The notes beneath the pieces are model-generated. The model did not search any database. It saw only the letters and a program-made list of their open reading frames with translations, and was not told the DNA's origin. The position numbers and the translations under genes are program-made. Source: Forficula auricularia (Eukaryota; Arthropoda; Insecta; Dermaptera; Forficulidae). Taken from it: a DNA stretch of 64,000 bases. The stretch is taken from NCBI GenBank assembly GCA_024734495.1, contig JALMQS010000070.1:14027295-14091294 (forward strand), given 5' to 3'. This document shows positions 53,351 to 64,000 of the stretch, in pieces (positions within the stretch are counted from its first letter, which is position 1; each line of letters begins with the position of its first letter).

Positions 53351-53538
53351 TTTTTTTTTTTTTTTTTTTTTGGCTTATCGGCTCTTTTAGCCATAAGCCA
53401 ATTTACGATACTATATATTTTTTAAATTTTGTCTCTAACCCAGGGGTCAGATTTTAGCCGAATACCTCGAGTCGGATTCGAACCCGGGTCCACTTGGTTA
53501 GCAGGATGATACGCTACCGCCTAGCCTATCTGACCCCC
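53351..53538 (-). mobile_element. tRNA-derived SINE with poly(A) tail
   Basis: On the minus strand it begins GGGGTCAGATAGGCTAGGCG, with an A-box-like TAGGCTAGGCGG and a perfect B box GGTTCGAATCC (53484-53474). It continues for about 100 bp of unrelated body and ends AAAAGAGCCGATAAGCC plus poly(A) (poly-T on plus, 53351-53371). The most complete Pol III SINE in the window. Confidence 0.8.
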
Positions 53539-53544
53539 AATGAA

Positions 53545-53787
53545 AAATTTAAACTAAAAACAAGCTGGCAACAAAGCATTAATTTAATCTAAAAAGTGTG
53601 TTAACTTTAGTACTTTTTTGACGATTTTTCGCTTCAGCCATTGTCGCAACAGCTTTCACTTACTTATTAAGAACTTTTTGTTTTATAAATCTTTCTTTAT
53701 AATGTACTTTATCTGACATTTCTATGATAAAATATATACAAGCTCGGACAGTGTAGCCAGATTTGTCAGACGAGCACGGTATTGGCC
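53545..53787. other. Spacer between SINE and hAT element
   Basis: No feature recognised. Confidence 0.3.
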
Positions 53788-53795
53788 AGTAGTGG

Positions 53796-54565
53796 CAGTG
53801 CCGTTCCTGGCGGGTATGCAGCGAATGCCCCGCACGCAGGCGCCCAATTTAAGGGGCGCCAAATAGTCGAATAACTATTCGCTACTCTTGCAAAAACGCA
53901 CTTCTAATTTGAAGAAAAATCGGCATTAAAGGTATTAAAAATCAAATTATAGCAAAGCTGTAAACTTTGATTACAGGAAGAAACAGTAAACTAATATAAG
54001 TAACTTCTACACTGGAATTTACTAAAATAAAAAATAAAATAAAATATGTGAAGCCATCGATCACAATGAAATGATCAATGAGCTTGCATCTGCAAAAGCA
54101 AGACGTGTTATGTTCTAAAACTACCTTGTTATTTGAAAATTAGGTACTTAGGTATTAGACAGATCTTGCACATTTTCAAGTTAACGGATTTGTTTGCGTT
54201 GAGCGCCGTTTGAGAGTTTTAACTCAATTCACTCAGTTGAGTGAATTGAGTTATATTAGATTTTTGTTAATTTCCGAATGGACGTGTTTTATTTATGACC
54301 TATATTGGAAGTTAATAGTCTATTTTATTTGATGTCGAAAATAAATTTTTGTCATATTTTTTCGTTGTTTTATTTTATTACGCCCATTTTCATAACCAAA
54401 CACTTACACTAAAGTGACTTTAGTCTATAAGGAAACTATTCAGTTTAAACCTCAAACTAAAAATGATTAGAAAAATGGCCTTATCATCAAAATTTAAGCA
54501 TAGTATATAGGGGCGCACAAAATTATTCTTGCACGCAGGCGTTCGCCACCCCAGGAACGGCACTG
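53796..54565. mobile_element. Non-autonomous hAT element, perfect 8-bp duplication
   Basis: Ends CAGTGCCGTTCCTGG and CCAGGAACGGCACTG are perfect terminal inverted repeats, flanked by AGTAGTGG on both sides (53788-53795, 54566-54573). Subterminal GCACGCAGGCG occurs at both ends in inverted arrangement. The centre holds a 32-bp palindrome at 54219-54250 (ACTCAATTCACTC and complement). No transposase. Confidence 0.9.
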
Positions 54566-54780
54566 AGTAGTGGTACATAAACAGCAAAAAGTTTTGGGCT
54601 TTTGAATTATGAATCCTTATTGTCTGTTCTATATACTCTAGCATTAACTTTTTGCTAGTATTGTCGCCAAACAACTGCCTTAATGGGGTAGTAAATGCAT
54701 TTTGCTCTTATGGGAGGATAAAATTTGTTTCTCTATTAACTTTTTGCTACCAAATTTCAGAAGGGGTCAATTCCTTATTT

Positions 54781-55018
54781 CAGTGATTCCTAAACTTATG
54801 TAGTACAAGGACCCCTCTCGAATAATATTTAAATAGCGGACCCCATCCCAACCCTAGGCATTTTAGGTCGTTCTCGAGAGTTAATTTCTGGCTCATTAAT
54901 CTCATAGGCTCCGCGTTTCTTGCCTTTTCATCGTATTCTTGAACTGTTTGCAGGCAATTTTTAAAATTTCGCGGACCCCGGTAATGGCTCAACGAACCAC
55001 AGTTTAAGAATCGCTGCT
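54781..55018. mobile_element. hAT-type MITE
   Basis: CAGTGATTCCTAAACTTATG and the complement of the right end, CAGCGATTCTTAAACTGTGG, are related termini. The body shares CCTAGGCATTTTAGGTCGTT with the fragment at 50655. Flanking 8-mers do not match, so the duplication has decayed. A further solitary hAT-like end, CAGTGGTTCCCAACCT, lies at 55096. Confidence 0.6.
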
Positions 55019-55109
55019 CTAAAAGACGTCTTATTCAATTTTTTATTTTCTTTAAGTTTTCTAGAGATATCTTGGTGTCTAAAGATATTTTCTAGAGCAG
55101 TGGTTCCCA

Positions 55110-55783
55110 ACCTAAGTGAGATAAAAAAAAACGACTAATGTAAAATTATATATATATCAATGTAGTTCTAAATCCCAAAAAGGGGAAGAGGTGAATCAAT
55201 AATTAAATGAATAAAAATAAACACTAAGTTTAAATATTAAAATTAGTTGGAGGAAAAGGAGAGGGTGGAATTTTCTATCAGTATTTGGCTCAGCTGACAC
55301 CTGGCGGCCGTACTCCGAATGATTTTTTTCTTCAAATATTATTATAAATTAATATATTTTTATTATCACTTGAGAATGTTGGAGTTTTATTTATTATTAA
55401 ATTTTCCAATTGTTTTTTATGGAAGAAAAAGTAACACCTATAACTATAGGCTTACCATACGTCCTGGTTTGACCGGGAGTGTCCCGGCTAGACGGTTTCA
55501 TTCATGCCAGTTTGTTTTTTGTCCAGGTTATTTGGAAAAAAATTATACATTGAGTTCAAAATTGGAAAATAAATTGAAATTTATTTTCTAAAAATATAAA
55601 ATAATTTTAAAAGAAATTGCATGCTAGGGATAAATATTAATAACTTTTTGATAATAAGTTATGTTCATTTATAGGCAATTAAAAATTAATACTACTCAAT
55701 TGTTCTTTTTGTTAGCCACTATCTTATAAGTAGGTAGGCACTTAACTTTTTTTAATCATAAGTACTGAATGTAATTCAATTTT
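55110..55783. other. Spacer, no gene seen
   Basis: A 90-codon plus ORF (55319-55591) is hydrophobic and spans a GC-richer repeat-like piece (CGTCCTGGTTTGACCGGGAG). No domain or splice support. Confidence 0.3.
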
Positions 55784-57728
55784 TTAAGGTAGTTCTTTCA
55801 CAAATGCAAAAATTCAAGAAGTCTTGGAAACTTGGAATATAAGTCATTAAAAGAATAATAAACACACTGTTAAAATTTGAAGACGATTTACCACACCAAA
55901 CATGAAATAATTGCAATTAAAAATGAAATATTTTACATATGGATAGCATGGGAAAGGGTGGGAAAATGATCATTATTTTATTTTTTTTCATTGAAGGACT
56001 TTCACCATCTTGATAAATAACTAATATTTCTTAGAATACGATATTCGGAGTAACTTAAAAAAAAATTGAAATTATTTGCCTCGTAGTTTTGATAAAAAAT
56101 AAAAAAAACATATTTGGGCGATTATTTTTAGTGGAGGGGATATAAGATCAATGGCTTGAAAATGATCCATTCATAAAGAGAATATAGTAGTGTAAAAAGT
56201 AGTCACGTTAAAAAAACATAACCTAAAATTTTAGCACCATTCATATTTATAGAGTGCTTACGAGGCTAAAACATTTTGTGTGCATTGTCGCGAAATAACC
56301 TCCTTAAATTGGAAAAGTGCCGGACTACTGCATTCGCCACTATATTTGTCCCCATGACCTCAAGGAACTGAAACTTCTCCCGTGCGTCTTCCATGGGCGA
56401 GCAGATAGTTTTTTTATGAAATTGAATTAAAGAAGGGCCCGTACCAGAAAGATGCTTGTAGCCCCCCTGGGCATTACCGAAGAGAAGAGGAAATTGATCA
56501 ATCGAAAGCATGGAGTGTAGCAGAGCATAGGTGTTTGTTTACACGAGTTTTGAAGGTTTGCAGGTTATACATAAGTGTCGGGAAAGACGGAAGCCGAGAG
56601 AGAGCGAATGAAAAGGTTCCGGCACTTTTTCCAATTTAACCGCGAAAAAAAAATATCTGCACGCGCTAAAACTGAAAAAGATTTTCTTCAATTCTAGTAT
56701 AGGATCAACTACGTACCCCTCATCGAATTTAAATTATAACGCATTCAAACTGCTATATATTCTTTCGTAAACACCCTGTATTTAGAAATTGGATACCTAT
56801 ATTTTTTTCATTTATTTATTATACATACATAATCTAAGCTTTGGAAAATAAAAATTCGCATGCAATTCCAGTGTAAATTTTTTGCTTTCTTCGAATGTAT
56901 AAAAAGAAACTAGTTTTCTTCGAAGGTTTACTCTTTAATGATGTCATAGAAGTCGTTAATGACAGCGATAAGTCAGTATTGTTCTTGTTTTTGCTCTTTA
57001 TCTGACCCGTTGGTAATTTTTCGTGATGGATGAGAGGCTGCGACTATCGATACGTGTGCTTTAACCGCTAACGAAAGAAATGAATCTATATCCGAAATGT
57101 GGTCCCCATCAAAAAAGGAATTACCAATAGAGAATGCAGAGTCTAGTTTTCATCTAATTTTTTTTTAATGAAATTCATTTTTCATATAATCTGTAATGAA
57201 AATTCGTCCATTATAGGGTGTACCATTTTTTATAGTTCTTTATTCCAGTACTTTTTAGCTTTTTCAAAATTTATCAAAAACCCCTTTAACTATTTTTATA
57301 TACAAAAGATAATAAAATTATGGTCTTATAGAAAATAAAAAATATCTTATATACATAGTAAATATGATAAGCAGTACAAACATATCTTTTCCAATATAAT
57401 AATTAGCTAAGTACCTCAAATAAAGTAAGTAAATATAGATATATATCTAATATATTTGTTAGATTGCTAATTACAATAAGATTTTTGTATATTCATCAAG
57501 ATGGTGAAAGTCCATCAATGAAAAAAAAATAAAATAATGATAATTTTTCAACCCTTTCCTAATCTACCATATATGTAAAAAATTTCATTTTTAATTGCAA
57601 TTATTTCATGTTTGGTATGGTAAATCGTCTTCAAATTTTAACAGTGTGTTTATTATGCTTTTAATGACTTATGTTCCAAGTTTCGAATCATTCTTGAATT
57701 TTTTTCAATTATGAAAGAACTACCTTAA
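55784..57728. mobile_element. Element with ~240-bp terminal inverted repeats (R3)
   Basis: TTAAGGTAGTTCTTTCACAA at the left and its complement at the right (57728). Arms extend to about 56030 and back to about 57493, both with CATCTTGATRAAT..CAAAATTTT..GTGTGTTTATTAT-type blocks. LINE fragments fill part of the interior. The next R3 copy starts at 58514. Target duplication not resolved. Confidence 0.6.
56312..56650. pseudogene. Two opposed LINE 3' fragments
   Basis: 56312-56395 on plus (GGAAAAGTGCCGGACTACTG, CCCCATGACCTCAAGGAACT) and 56645-56405 on minus (AACCTGCAAACCTTCAAAAC) are both the 3' end of the CR1/Jockey-like family at 50.8 kb, placed tail to tail. Confidence 0.65.
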
Positions 57729-58513
57729 CTAACCGGAAAATCGACAATACACATATACTTACAGACACTCAGAGACAATTTCTAAAAACTAATTTTTTTG
57801 ATTCAGGGGACCTTGAAACGTAAATATCTGTATAGAAAAGTAAAAAACTTTGAATTTTTTTATGTAAACCTGATTTCAATTAATAATATAAAAAATATGT
57901 TTCTATGTGTTGTTTAATGGAAACAAAAATACTAGTTCAAATTATCCCTAAATTTATTAATAAAAGATTTTTAAGAAATGTAATAAAAAAATGAAAGATT
58001 ATTATATAAATCTAACACGGTAGTATAAGGCGAATAAGGAAGAAGTGCTCGGCGACCTCATCCAAGGATTGACCTTCAGGCTGCTTCCTTCCGCCCACAG
58101 CCAGTCTAATTTAGCCTTCGACCGGAAACTAGTACGAGGTCTTCTTCCATTCACCCAGGTGCACTTCCAGTAAAATGATAAACGAAAATAATCGGTTGAT
58201 AATTGATATCAAAATTAAAAAATAAAAACTGATATGATGACCTAGCTTTTGAAATCAAATCAAATTAGGTATTAAATTAGTACCAGAGTAGATATTTAAA
58301 AAAATACGATTATATTTTCTATATAGGTATAATTTAAATATTTTAATTTGTTTGAGGGAAAAAATTTAAAACATCAATATGGGGTTGAATGAGGTTGTCC
58401 TTTATGATTAAACATGTACCTATAAATAATTACCTAATGTATTTTAAAATATCTTAAAATTCAATTGATAAAGGGAGAATTCCTCAGAAACGTTTAGATT
58501 TTTAATAAATGTT
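57729..58513. other. Spacer with an unassigned GC-richer block
   Basis: 58011-58160 is clearly GC-richer (GCTCGGCGACCTCATCCAAG, TTCGACCGGAAACTAGTACG) and not repeated in the window. No frame or RNA family recognised. Confidence 0.35.
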
Positions 58514-59032
58514 TTAAGGTAGTTCTTTCATAAATATAAAAATTCAAGAATTCTTCAAAACTTGGAATATAAGTCATTAAAAGAATAATAAACACACTGT
58601 TAAAATTTGAAAACGATTTACCACACCAAACATGAAATAATTGCAATTAAAAATGAAATTTTTTACATAGGGATAGCATGGGAAAGGGTGGGAAAATGAT
58701 CATTATTTTATTTTTTTTCATTGAAGGACTTTCACCATCTTGATAAATAGCTAATATTTCTTAGAATAATATATTCGGAGTAATTTAAAAAAAAATTAGT
58801 CTTATTTACCTCGTAGTTTGGATAAAAAATTAAAAAAAAACATATTTGGGCGATTATTTTTAGTGGAGGGGATACCCAGGTAACACACAATATCCTCAGA
58901 ATATTCTAAGAAGATTTAAATGTCCTTAGAATATCCTTAGAATATTCTTAGGATATTGTGGTTACCTGGGTATAATATCAATGGCTTGGAAACGATCCAT
59001 TCATAAAGAGAATATAGTAGTGTAAAAAGTAG
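58514..59032 (+). repeat. R3 long copy, filled site of a MITE
   Basis: About 420 bp are nearly identical to 55784-56205, interrupted once by the 96-bp MITE below. Confidence 0.8.
58875..58970. mobile_element. 96-bp mariner-like MITE with a paralogous empty site
   Basis: CCCAGGTAAC..CACAATATCCT termini in inverted orientation, flanked by TA on both sides (58873-58874, 58971-58972). The paralogue near 56140 reads GGGGATATAAGATC with no insert, showing precisely what was added: the element plus one TA. Confidence 0.9.
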
Positions 59033-59034
59033 AT

Positions 59035-59190
59035 CAGTCACCGTCGAGTTGGTTATTATGAATATTTTCATTATTTGTAATGGCTATTTTAATTTCTAAT
59101 AATTCTAGTAAATCTAAACGTTGTCCTTTTAATTCAAGATGTAATGATGTGGGGTTGTTCGGGGAGGCGGAATGATTAGTTTTATGAAGT
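59035..59190 (-). pseudogene. PLE endonuclease C-terminal relic
   Basis: One minus frame reads QLHKTNHSASPNNPTSLHLE, then LKGQRLDLLELLEIKIAITN and NENIHNNQL. It aligns with LHLNKHTSS..LVPLHFE..GLRLDFLESTEIKLALSNKTNILNNQ of the ORF at 48220. The catalytic Glu and terminal NNQ are kept, but the N-terminal half is gone. Confidence 0.7.
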
Positions 59191-60270
59191 TGGTTTCATG
59201 AATTTTTTCAATATTAGGTATATATAATTTTTGTTAAAGACTATAGTTTCAAAGATTTGACCTTCATTATCAGTATTTTTAATTATAAATACCACTAGCT
59301 GTTATTTCTCATGGGTTCAAATATCTGGTTGGATGTAAGTAAATTAGTTTAGATGTAATAGTAAGCTGGTCACTTAACAAACTTTTAAATCATTTGTCTT
59401 TCTTTATGACTAATAATATAAATATACCTACATATATCCATTAGAATATTTAGAGTATTATTTAGGTATACATATATTTAAATATTCTTGAATATATGTG
59501 AAAGTAAAAAAAATCACTATGAAACGAGTAAGTAATTTTGATATTCAAAATTTAATATATTTTCAAAAACGAGTTAAAACATTGATGGTATTTGCATTTT
59601 TGGAAATTGTAAATTTTTGACAAATAATCAGATTATATTGCTTTTTGTTTAAAATGAAAATTCAAAGATTAATAAGCAATTAATAAATAAATAAATAATA
59701 AAACGTTTATATTTCCAAAACGACGAAGGATTAAGATTTTGATAGTTTTTCAGAACTTTCAGATTAAAAATGCAAACAAATAGAATTGTTTTAATAAATA
59801 AATTAAATCTTTATTATTACTCGACCTGCTTAGAGGCACAAGTCTTCGGTGGCTGGGTCAACAAAACATCAATACAAATTAACTACAGAAATTAATAAAC
59901 ATAAATACAAATCAAACAAACGGTTGGGTTAATGAGCTGAAATTTGGCACACAAATTGGCATCAATAATTAAATTACTGAACCTTTGTGTCAAGTTTCAT
60001 TTTTTTAGCTCAAACCGTTCGCTGCCGAAAATATTGACAATTCACTTAAGTTTGCGGATAACGAAGGTACCGAGTATTGGAAAAATTATTATTTTTTCTT
60101 TTAATTTGATCATAAATCATTCTTAGAACTATCATCTTGGCTCCTGAGGGCATATCATTTTTCAACAAAAAAGAACAATACCTCAATACCATTATTAAAA
60201 AATGAATAAATAAACTTGAAGGTAATACTATTGCAAATATAATCAGAGATCTAATTTTACGGGGGAATCT
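59191..60270. other. AT-rich spacer
   Basis: GACTATAGTTTCAAAGATTT-GACCTTCATTATCAG at 59240-59275 is a decayed RZ-type hammerhead block on minus. The 59820-60130 stretch is moderately GC-richer, with no gene recognised. Confidence 0.35.
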
Positions 60271-60279
60271 TACTTTTTT

Positions 60280-60470
60280 TTTTTTTTTATTCCATATTTA
60301 GAATGAGAGTGCCGGTTCTTTTGCTTGCAAGGTCTTGAAGAATTGTTAGAGGCCAGCCGGGTGCCCCCTCCGCATGGTGACCCATATTCTCCAGTGAACC
60401 TTCCAATATATGTCTTGATATGACGACGACAACCTTCCTGAGCTCCAAGGGCTTGCATTCAATATGATCA
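60280..60470 (-). mobile_element. Poly(A)-ended retrosequence
   Basis: The minus strand ends AAATATGGAATAAAAAAAAA (60298-60275). The 170 bp upstream are GC-richer (GGGCACCCGGCTGGCC, GGTTGTCGTCGTCATATCAA). A LINE 3' end or processed transcript is likely; origin not recognised. The 62-codon minus ORF here has no domain. Confidence 0.4.
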
Positions 60471-60670
60471 CATTTATGATCTCACCTTCCTTGTCTCGAG
60501 AAATGAATAATTGAAAAGATTTGATTGATGCATTCCGTCAGATTAGATTTAATTAAAGAAATACATATTATGGCGTGACTTGTACACTCTTATTGTCCCA
60601 TGGGACAATTTTCAAGAACCTAGCACTCTGTTTAATTAAATGCTATTTTGCTATAAAATTTCGGCTTTTA

Positions 60671-61121
60671 GGCTAGGTACACATGGTCGATTTTCAGTCG
60701 AGCGATAGTTTAGTTGATGGACATAAATATATTAAGTTTAATATAGGTGCATATACAACAGATCAACTCGATTATTTAATTAAAATCGATCGATGAGCAC
60801 TTTTGATAAAAAAATCGAGCAACTATCGTTCAACTACGATAATATCACAGCTGCATATTGAAACGTACAGACAATCGACAGTTTAGTTGACCACTGTATG
60901 TTTGACTTGCACCTCTTTCGAGATTATATTATTTAATCAATCCCCAAATACAAAAGAAAGGAATTCAAAAGTTGACTCGATGTCGACACCGTGTGTTCAT
61001 ACAACACGATTCATCAACGATTAAACAATTGAGTTGGTTATAAATTGATAATGGATTACGATTTCAAACCAACCCAACTAAACTGTTGAGTCGACTGAAA
61101 ATCGACCTTGTGTGCCTAGCC
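60671..61121. mobile_element. PIF/Harbinger-like non-autonomous element
   Basis: GGCTAGGTACACATGGTCGA and the complement of its right end GGCTAGGCACACAAGGTCGA are ~30-bp termini, both continuing TTTTCAGTCGA. The flanks read TTA on both sides (60668-60670, 61122-61124), the target length and sequence typical of PIF/Harbinger. 451 bp, no transposase. Internally ATCGA and TTTAGTTGA motifs recur in both orientations. Confidence 0.8.
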
Positions 61122-61205
61122 TTAGTCGTGATATTTAAGGTATTATGATTATGATAGAAATTGTTATTAGGGTTTAGAAAAAAATAAATAAGATAGACAA
61201 TTATG

Positions 61206-61325
61206 TTTTTAAAGGGTTATAGTGGTGTTTCACAAGTAAAACTTGAGAAACACCACTATAACCCTTTAAAAACTCCTGTATTTAATATGTTTCACTATAA
61301 AACAACGCTTTCCCTAAATGTTATA
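61206..61325. mobile_element. TTTCAC-hairpin element, copy 2
   Basis: Arms AAAGGGTTATAGTGGTGTTT and complement (61206-61272), followed by the family tail TTTCACTATAAAACAACGCT. The reading frame through it is not a gene. Confidence 0.65.
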
Positions 61326-61425
61326 GACAACTGTGTTCATGAAAAATCCTTAAAATTTCAATTAAATTCACTACTGTATCGTTTTTAATATATAAAATGT
61401 TGATTTGAGTAATTAAACAATTATG

Positions 61426-61560
61426 CACAGGAATTATTTGACGGATTATAGTGGTTTCACAAAGAGGTGTATGAATCCCCACTATAATCCGTCAAATAAT
61501 TCCTGTGTTTAATATGTTTCACTATAAACCAACACCGCTTTCCCTAAACGTTAAACTATT
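61426..61560. mobile_element. TTTCAC-hairpin element, copy 3
   Basis: Arms CACAGGAATTATTTGACGGA and complement (61426-61507), nearly the same as copy 1 at 33730, then the same tail with CCAACACCGCTTTCCCTAAA. A tail-only copy lies at 61936-61985. Confidence 0.7.
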
Positions 61561-61639
61561 AGGGTCTTGTGAAGTAGCTAAAATTCTTAAGCAAATAATA
61601 ATAAATAAAAATATATAACAATTTTCTTTCAAGAATAAA

Positions 61640-61930
61640 AAACCTGGCACTTATATAGTGACCAGCTTCTGCCTATACTGGAAATGTCATATATTCTTAA
61701 GGATTTACGTTTCTTCAAAGATAGAGGGTCGTAACACCCATTATCTCCCTTGGAGTCTTCCCAATCGATTTAATTGAGAATGCAAGCAACTCGTCTGCGA
61801 TTGGGATGTCTGTAAAAATGCCAACAGCACAGAATATCTGTAAGCGGTCACCCGCCCTAGAACAAACCAAATCGTGCCAGATTTATCTTGGCTTTAGTGA
61901 TGCTCGGGCTTTCAACATGCCTCAAAAAAT
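61640..61930. other. GC-richer block, unassigned
   Basis: Includes CTTGGAGTCTTCCCAATCGA, GCGATTGGGATGTCTGTAAA and GTAAGCGGTCACCCGCCCTA. Not repeated in the window; no ORF. Its position between two TTTCAC-family tails suggests it belongs to that element or was carried by it. Confidence 0.35.
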
Positions 61931-61989
61931 ACTCCTCTGTTTAATATGTTTCACTATAAACCAACACCGCTTTCCCTAAATGTTATTAA

Positions 61990-62939
61990 AATATGTATGT
62001 TCCTTACAGTACAGCACCTTCAATATATGTATATTTTGAAGTCTAAAATTTTGATATTTTATATAAGATTTCAATATTAGTTAAAATAAACCTTATAAAA
62101 TCCTGAACTGCATACATTTTCATAAATATTTTTTAAATGTAAAAAAAATTGAATTTTGTCAAAGGCTGATTCCCTGCTTTGGAATAATCATAATTTTATA
62201 TTGAAATAATTTTTACTGATTAAAAATGTTGATACAATTCAATTAATTATGATTATAAAGCCAAATATTTATCTGAACTATGCGATTTACCTATTAATTC
62301 AATAAATAAAGATAGGAATTAAAATTATTTTTTTAATATTAATTGTTGTATGTTAATCTTAGAGAGAAAAATAGAGTGTCTAGCATGTGGCTGATACATA
62401 TCTAAATCTCAAAACGAGTTTCCAGACCTACGCTGGAATTTTGGGATTTATATTAATATTTATAAAATATTTCCATTTATCACATAATACAAATTTAGTA
62501 TAATATAAATAAATAGGATATATAAATAATAGTTAATTTTTAAAATAAGAATAAAGAATAATATTTAAACGAAATAATTAATTTATATGTATAATAAATT
62601 CAAATCGTTTGATTTTTCTCTGATTCATTTATTAATTGAAAATACAAAATAAGTGGTATAATGTTTTTTGTTTGTAATAAGATTAAATAAATAAATATAT
62701 TTTTAACAAAATATAATATGAAAATACTCAAAAAGTAAGTTAATTCACATTTTTAATGTCTAATATGAACCATTTCATAAGTTATCATTTTGTTTCATTT
62801 GTTCAACGACAATTTTTCGATACATTTTTGAAATGATTTGTCTTTTTTCAACAAATAAACTACCGATTTTGTTCTAATTCGGTACTTTTATAATAAATTA
62901 GATGAGATTTAATATATATTTATTGTTTTTCTTATTAAG
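61990..62939. other. Very AT-rich spacer
   Basis: No feature recognised. Confidence 0.35.
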
Positions 62940-63148
62940 GTTCTGTGAAAGGTGTTAATGAGATTTTTGAAAGGGAAATTTATATAATTGATTATCAGAA
63001 TCGAAACATTCAGAATAATAAGAGCTATAAACCGATTAGAAAACTAGATAATATAGAAAACGATAGAAGAGAACCAACTTATATGTATAGTTTCGACATT
63101 TATGGATTTCGCAGTCTTAAGAATTTTTCGTCAGAAAAATTATATTAA
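62940..63148 (+). CDS. Possible terminal coding exon, unknown product
   Basis: Acceptor TTGTTTTTCTTATTAAG precedes a frame open for 68 codons to TAA (63146-63148). It reads SVKGVNEIFEREIYIIDYQN and ends GFRSLKNFSSEKLY. The protein is rich in Asn, Arg, Glu and Tyr, with a balanced residue mix unlike AT-driven noise. AATAAA-like AAATAAATTT follows near 63218. No family recognised and no upstream exon found. It could equally be a lucky ORF in AT-rich DNA. Confidence 0.3.
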
Positions 63149-64000
63149 AGTTATGTATATATATCAAAAGGTCCACCAAAGTTTCAAATTTAGTTTTTTT
63201 TAATTTTGTGATTTAAAAAATAAATTTTCAAAAAGAATTAAAGAATAATAATATATCAGATTCTTAAGGAACACTCAAAAGAATAACATATGCCCAAAAG
63301 TGGACCTAAACACACCGGGTGAGTCTTTTATCTTGAGACAGTCTTATAACTCAAAAACAGTGCTCTATATAAAAACAAATTTCAAATAAAAGTTTATTTA
63401 TATCAAGGGTGGAAACTAAATTACATTATTGTTTGTCGACCTAGAACAAGCTTTCAAGGGTATTTCGAGGTCATGTTCTGTTTTTTAAATGGAAACCTAT
63501 ATGTTACTGTATATATTCTGAATCTATAAAAAAAACTGAACAACTTTCATTAGAACTATTTTTTTATACGACATCAAATAAAAAAAATATTAAATCAATT
63601 AGATCTCAAAAAAAATTTAAATAATAATTATTCTTAACAATTATTCTACTTAATTATCAAATAATAATGATTAAATAATTAATTATTAAATAAATATTTA
63701 TTAAGTCGAAAAGGCGACGTATTCATTTTCAAAAAATTTTTAAACGAAAATGCTAAAAATTAGAAGAAAAGTTGTAGAGGATGTAATTTTTGACATTTTC
63801 GATTAAAAATTTTTGAAAATAAACACACAAATGAGGCGGAAGGCCAAAAATGAAGATTCTAGACCTTTGAACCAAACTCAACCAACATCAGTAAACTCTA
63901 GTTGCCATAAAGGTATTCAGCGAAACACGTTTTAACTAGTAAGAACGCGTTCTTACTAAAAAGGGGTTTTTTACTACAACATACATATATATTGAGATGG
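63149..64000. other. AT-rich spacer with an R1 scrap and palindrome
   Basis: 63840-63890 is an R1 fragment (CTTTGAACCAAACTCAACCA). AGTAAGAACGCGTTCTTACT (about 63939-63958) is a perfect 20-bp palindrome. No gene seen. Confidence 0.4.

Noticed and set aside
53460..53540. Functional tRNA gene
   Set aside because: Good B box, but the A box and stems are imperfect and a poly(A)-ended body follows; a tRNA-derived SINE fits better.
54420..54674. 84-codon minus ORF
   Set aside because: Spans the right terminus of the hAT element at 53796-54565 into flank, so it cannot predate the insertion.
61780..61900. Possible 5S rRNA-like block (GGGATGTCTG, GGTCACCCGCC)
   Set aside because: No internal control region or fold of 5S rRNA could be matched.

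Overview
The window looks like AT-rich intergenic and intronic DNA from an invertebrate animal, most likely an arthropod. The reasons are spliced exons with GT..AG borders, Penelope-like (PLE), RTE-type and CR1/Jockey-type retroelements, many hAT and mariner-like DNA elements, tRNA-derived SINEs, and one conserved N-terminus resembling insect Lingerer/UBAP2. The species cannot be named from the sequence. There are no bacterial features, CRISPR arrays or rRNA genes. There is one 100-N assembly gap (32028-32127).

Host genes. (1) A putative plus-strand multi-exon gene spans about 5.3-14.2 kb. Exons at 5319-5400, 9226-9330, 11558-11621, 11936-12004 and 14144-14221 have good splice sites and join in one continuous open phase; the product is not recognised. 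One exon is duplicated (7100-7204 and 9226-9330), with the first copy carrying an in-frame stop, and a later part of the gene is also tandemly duplicated. (2) On the minus strand, a GC-richer CACGTG-containing segment at about 43.5 kb, a first coding exon at 41621-41798 and a second at 34001-34072 look like the 5' end of a lingerer/UBAP2-type gene. Its 7.5 kb first coding intron is packed with transposable elements.

Mobile DNA. 0-5 kb: PLE relics, foldbacks and an intronic ~505-bp repeat. 14-31 kb: a hAT transposase relic, three long foldback elements (15.2-16.5, 19.0-21.8 with nested insertions, and 27.9-30.1 kb hAT with a nested retroelement), LINE ends and SINEs. 32-45 kb: a chain of head-to-head paired PLE terminal repeats, one pair enclosing an RTE reverse transcriptase. 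45-50 kb: a 119-bp satellite with a five-monomer higher-order repeat, then a PLE GIY-YIG endonuclease ORF. 50-64 kb: LINE fragments, hAT, mariner-like and Harbinger-like non-autonomous elements, one with a paralogous empty site.

The most striking signal is hammerhead-ribozyme-like motifs. Nine copies retain CUGANGA, a stem, GAAAC and a GUC/GUU cleavage triplet. They come from about seven otherwise unrelated PLE-type terminal-repeat families, usually as inverted pairs. Stem III is a short palindrome in every case (ACGU or ACUAUAGU), as expected for hammerheads that act as dimers. Hammerheads in PLEs and metazoan retrozymes are known; the diversity and paired layout here deserve a closer look. 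All calls come from reading the sequence by eye, and no alignment or folding software was run.
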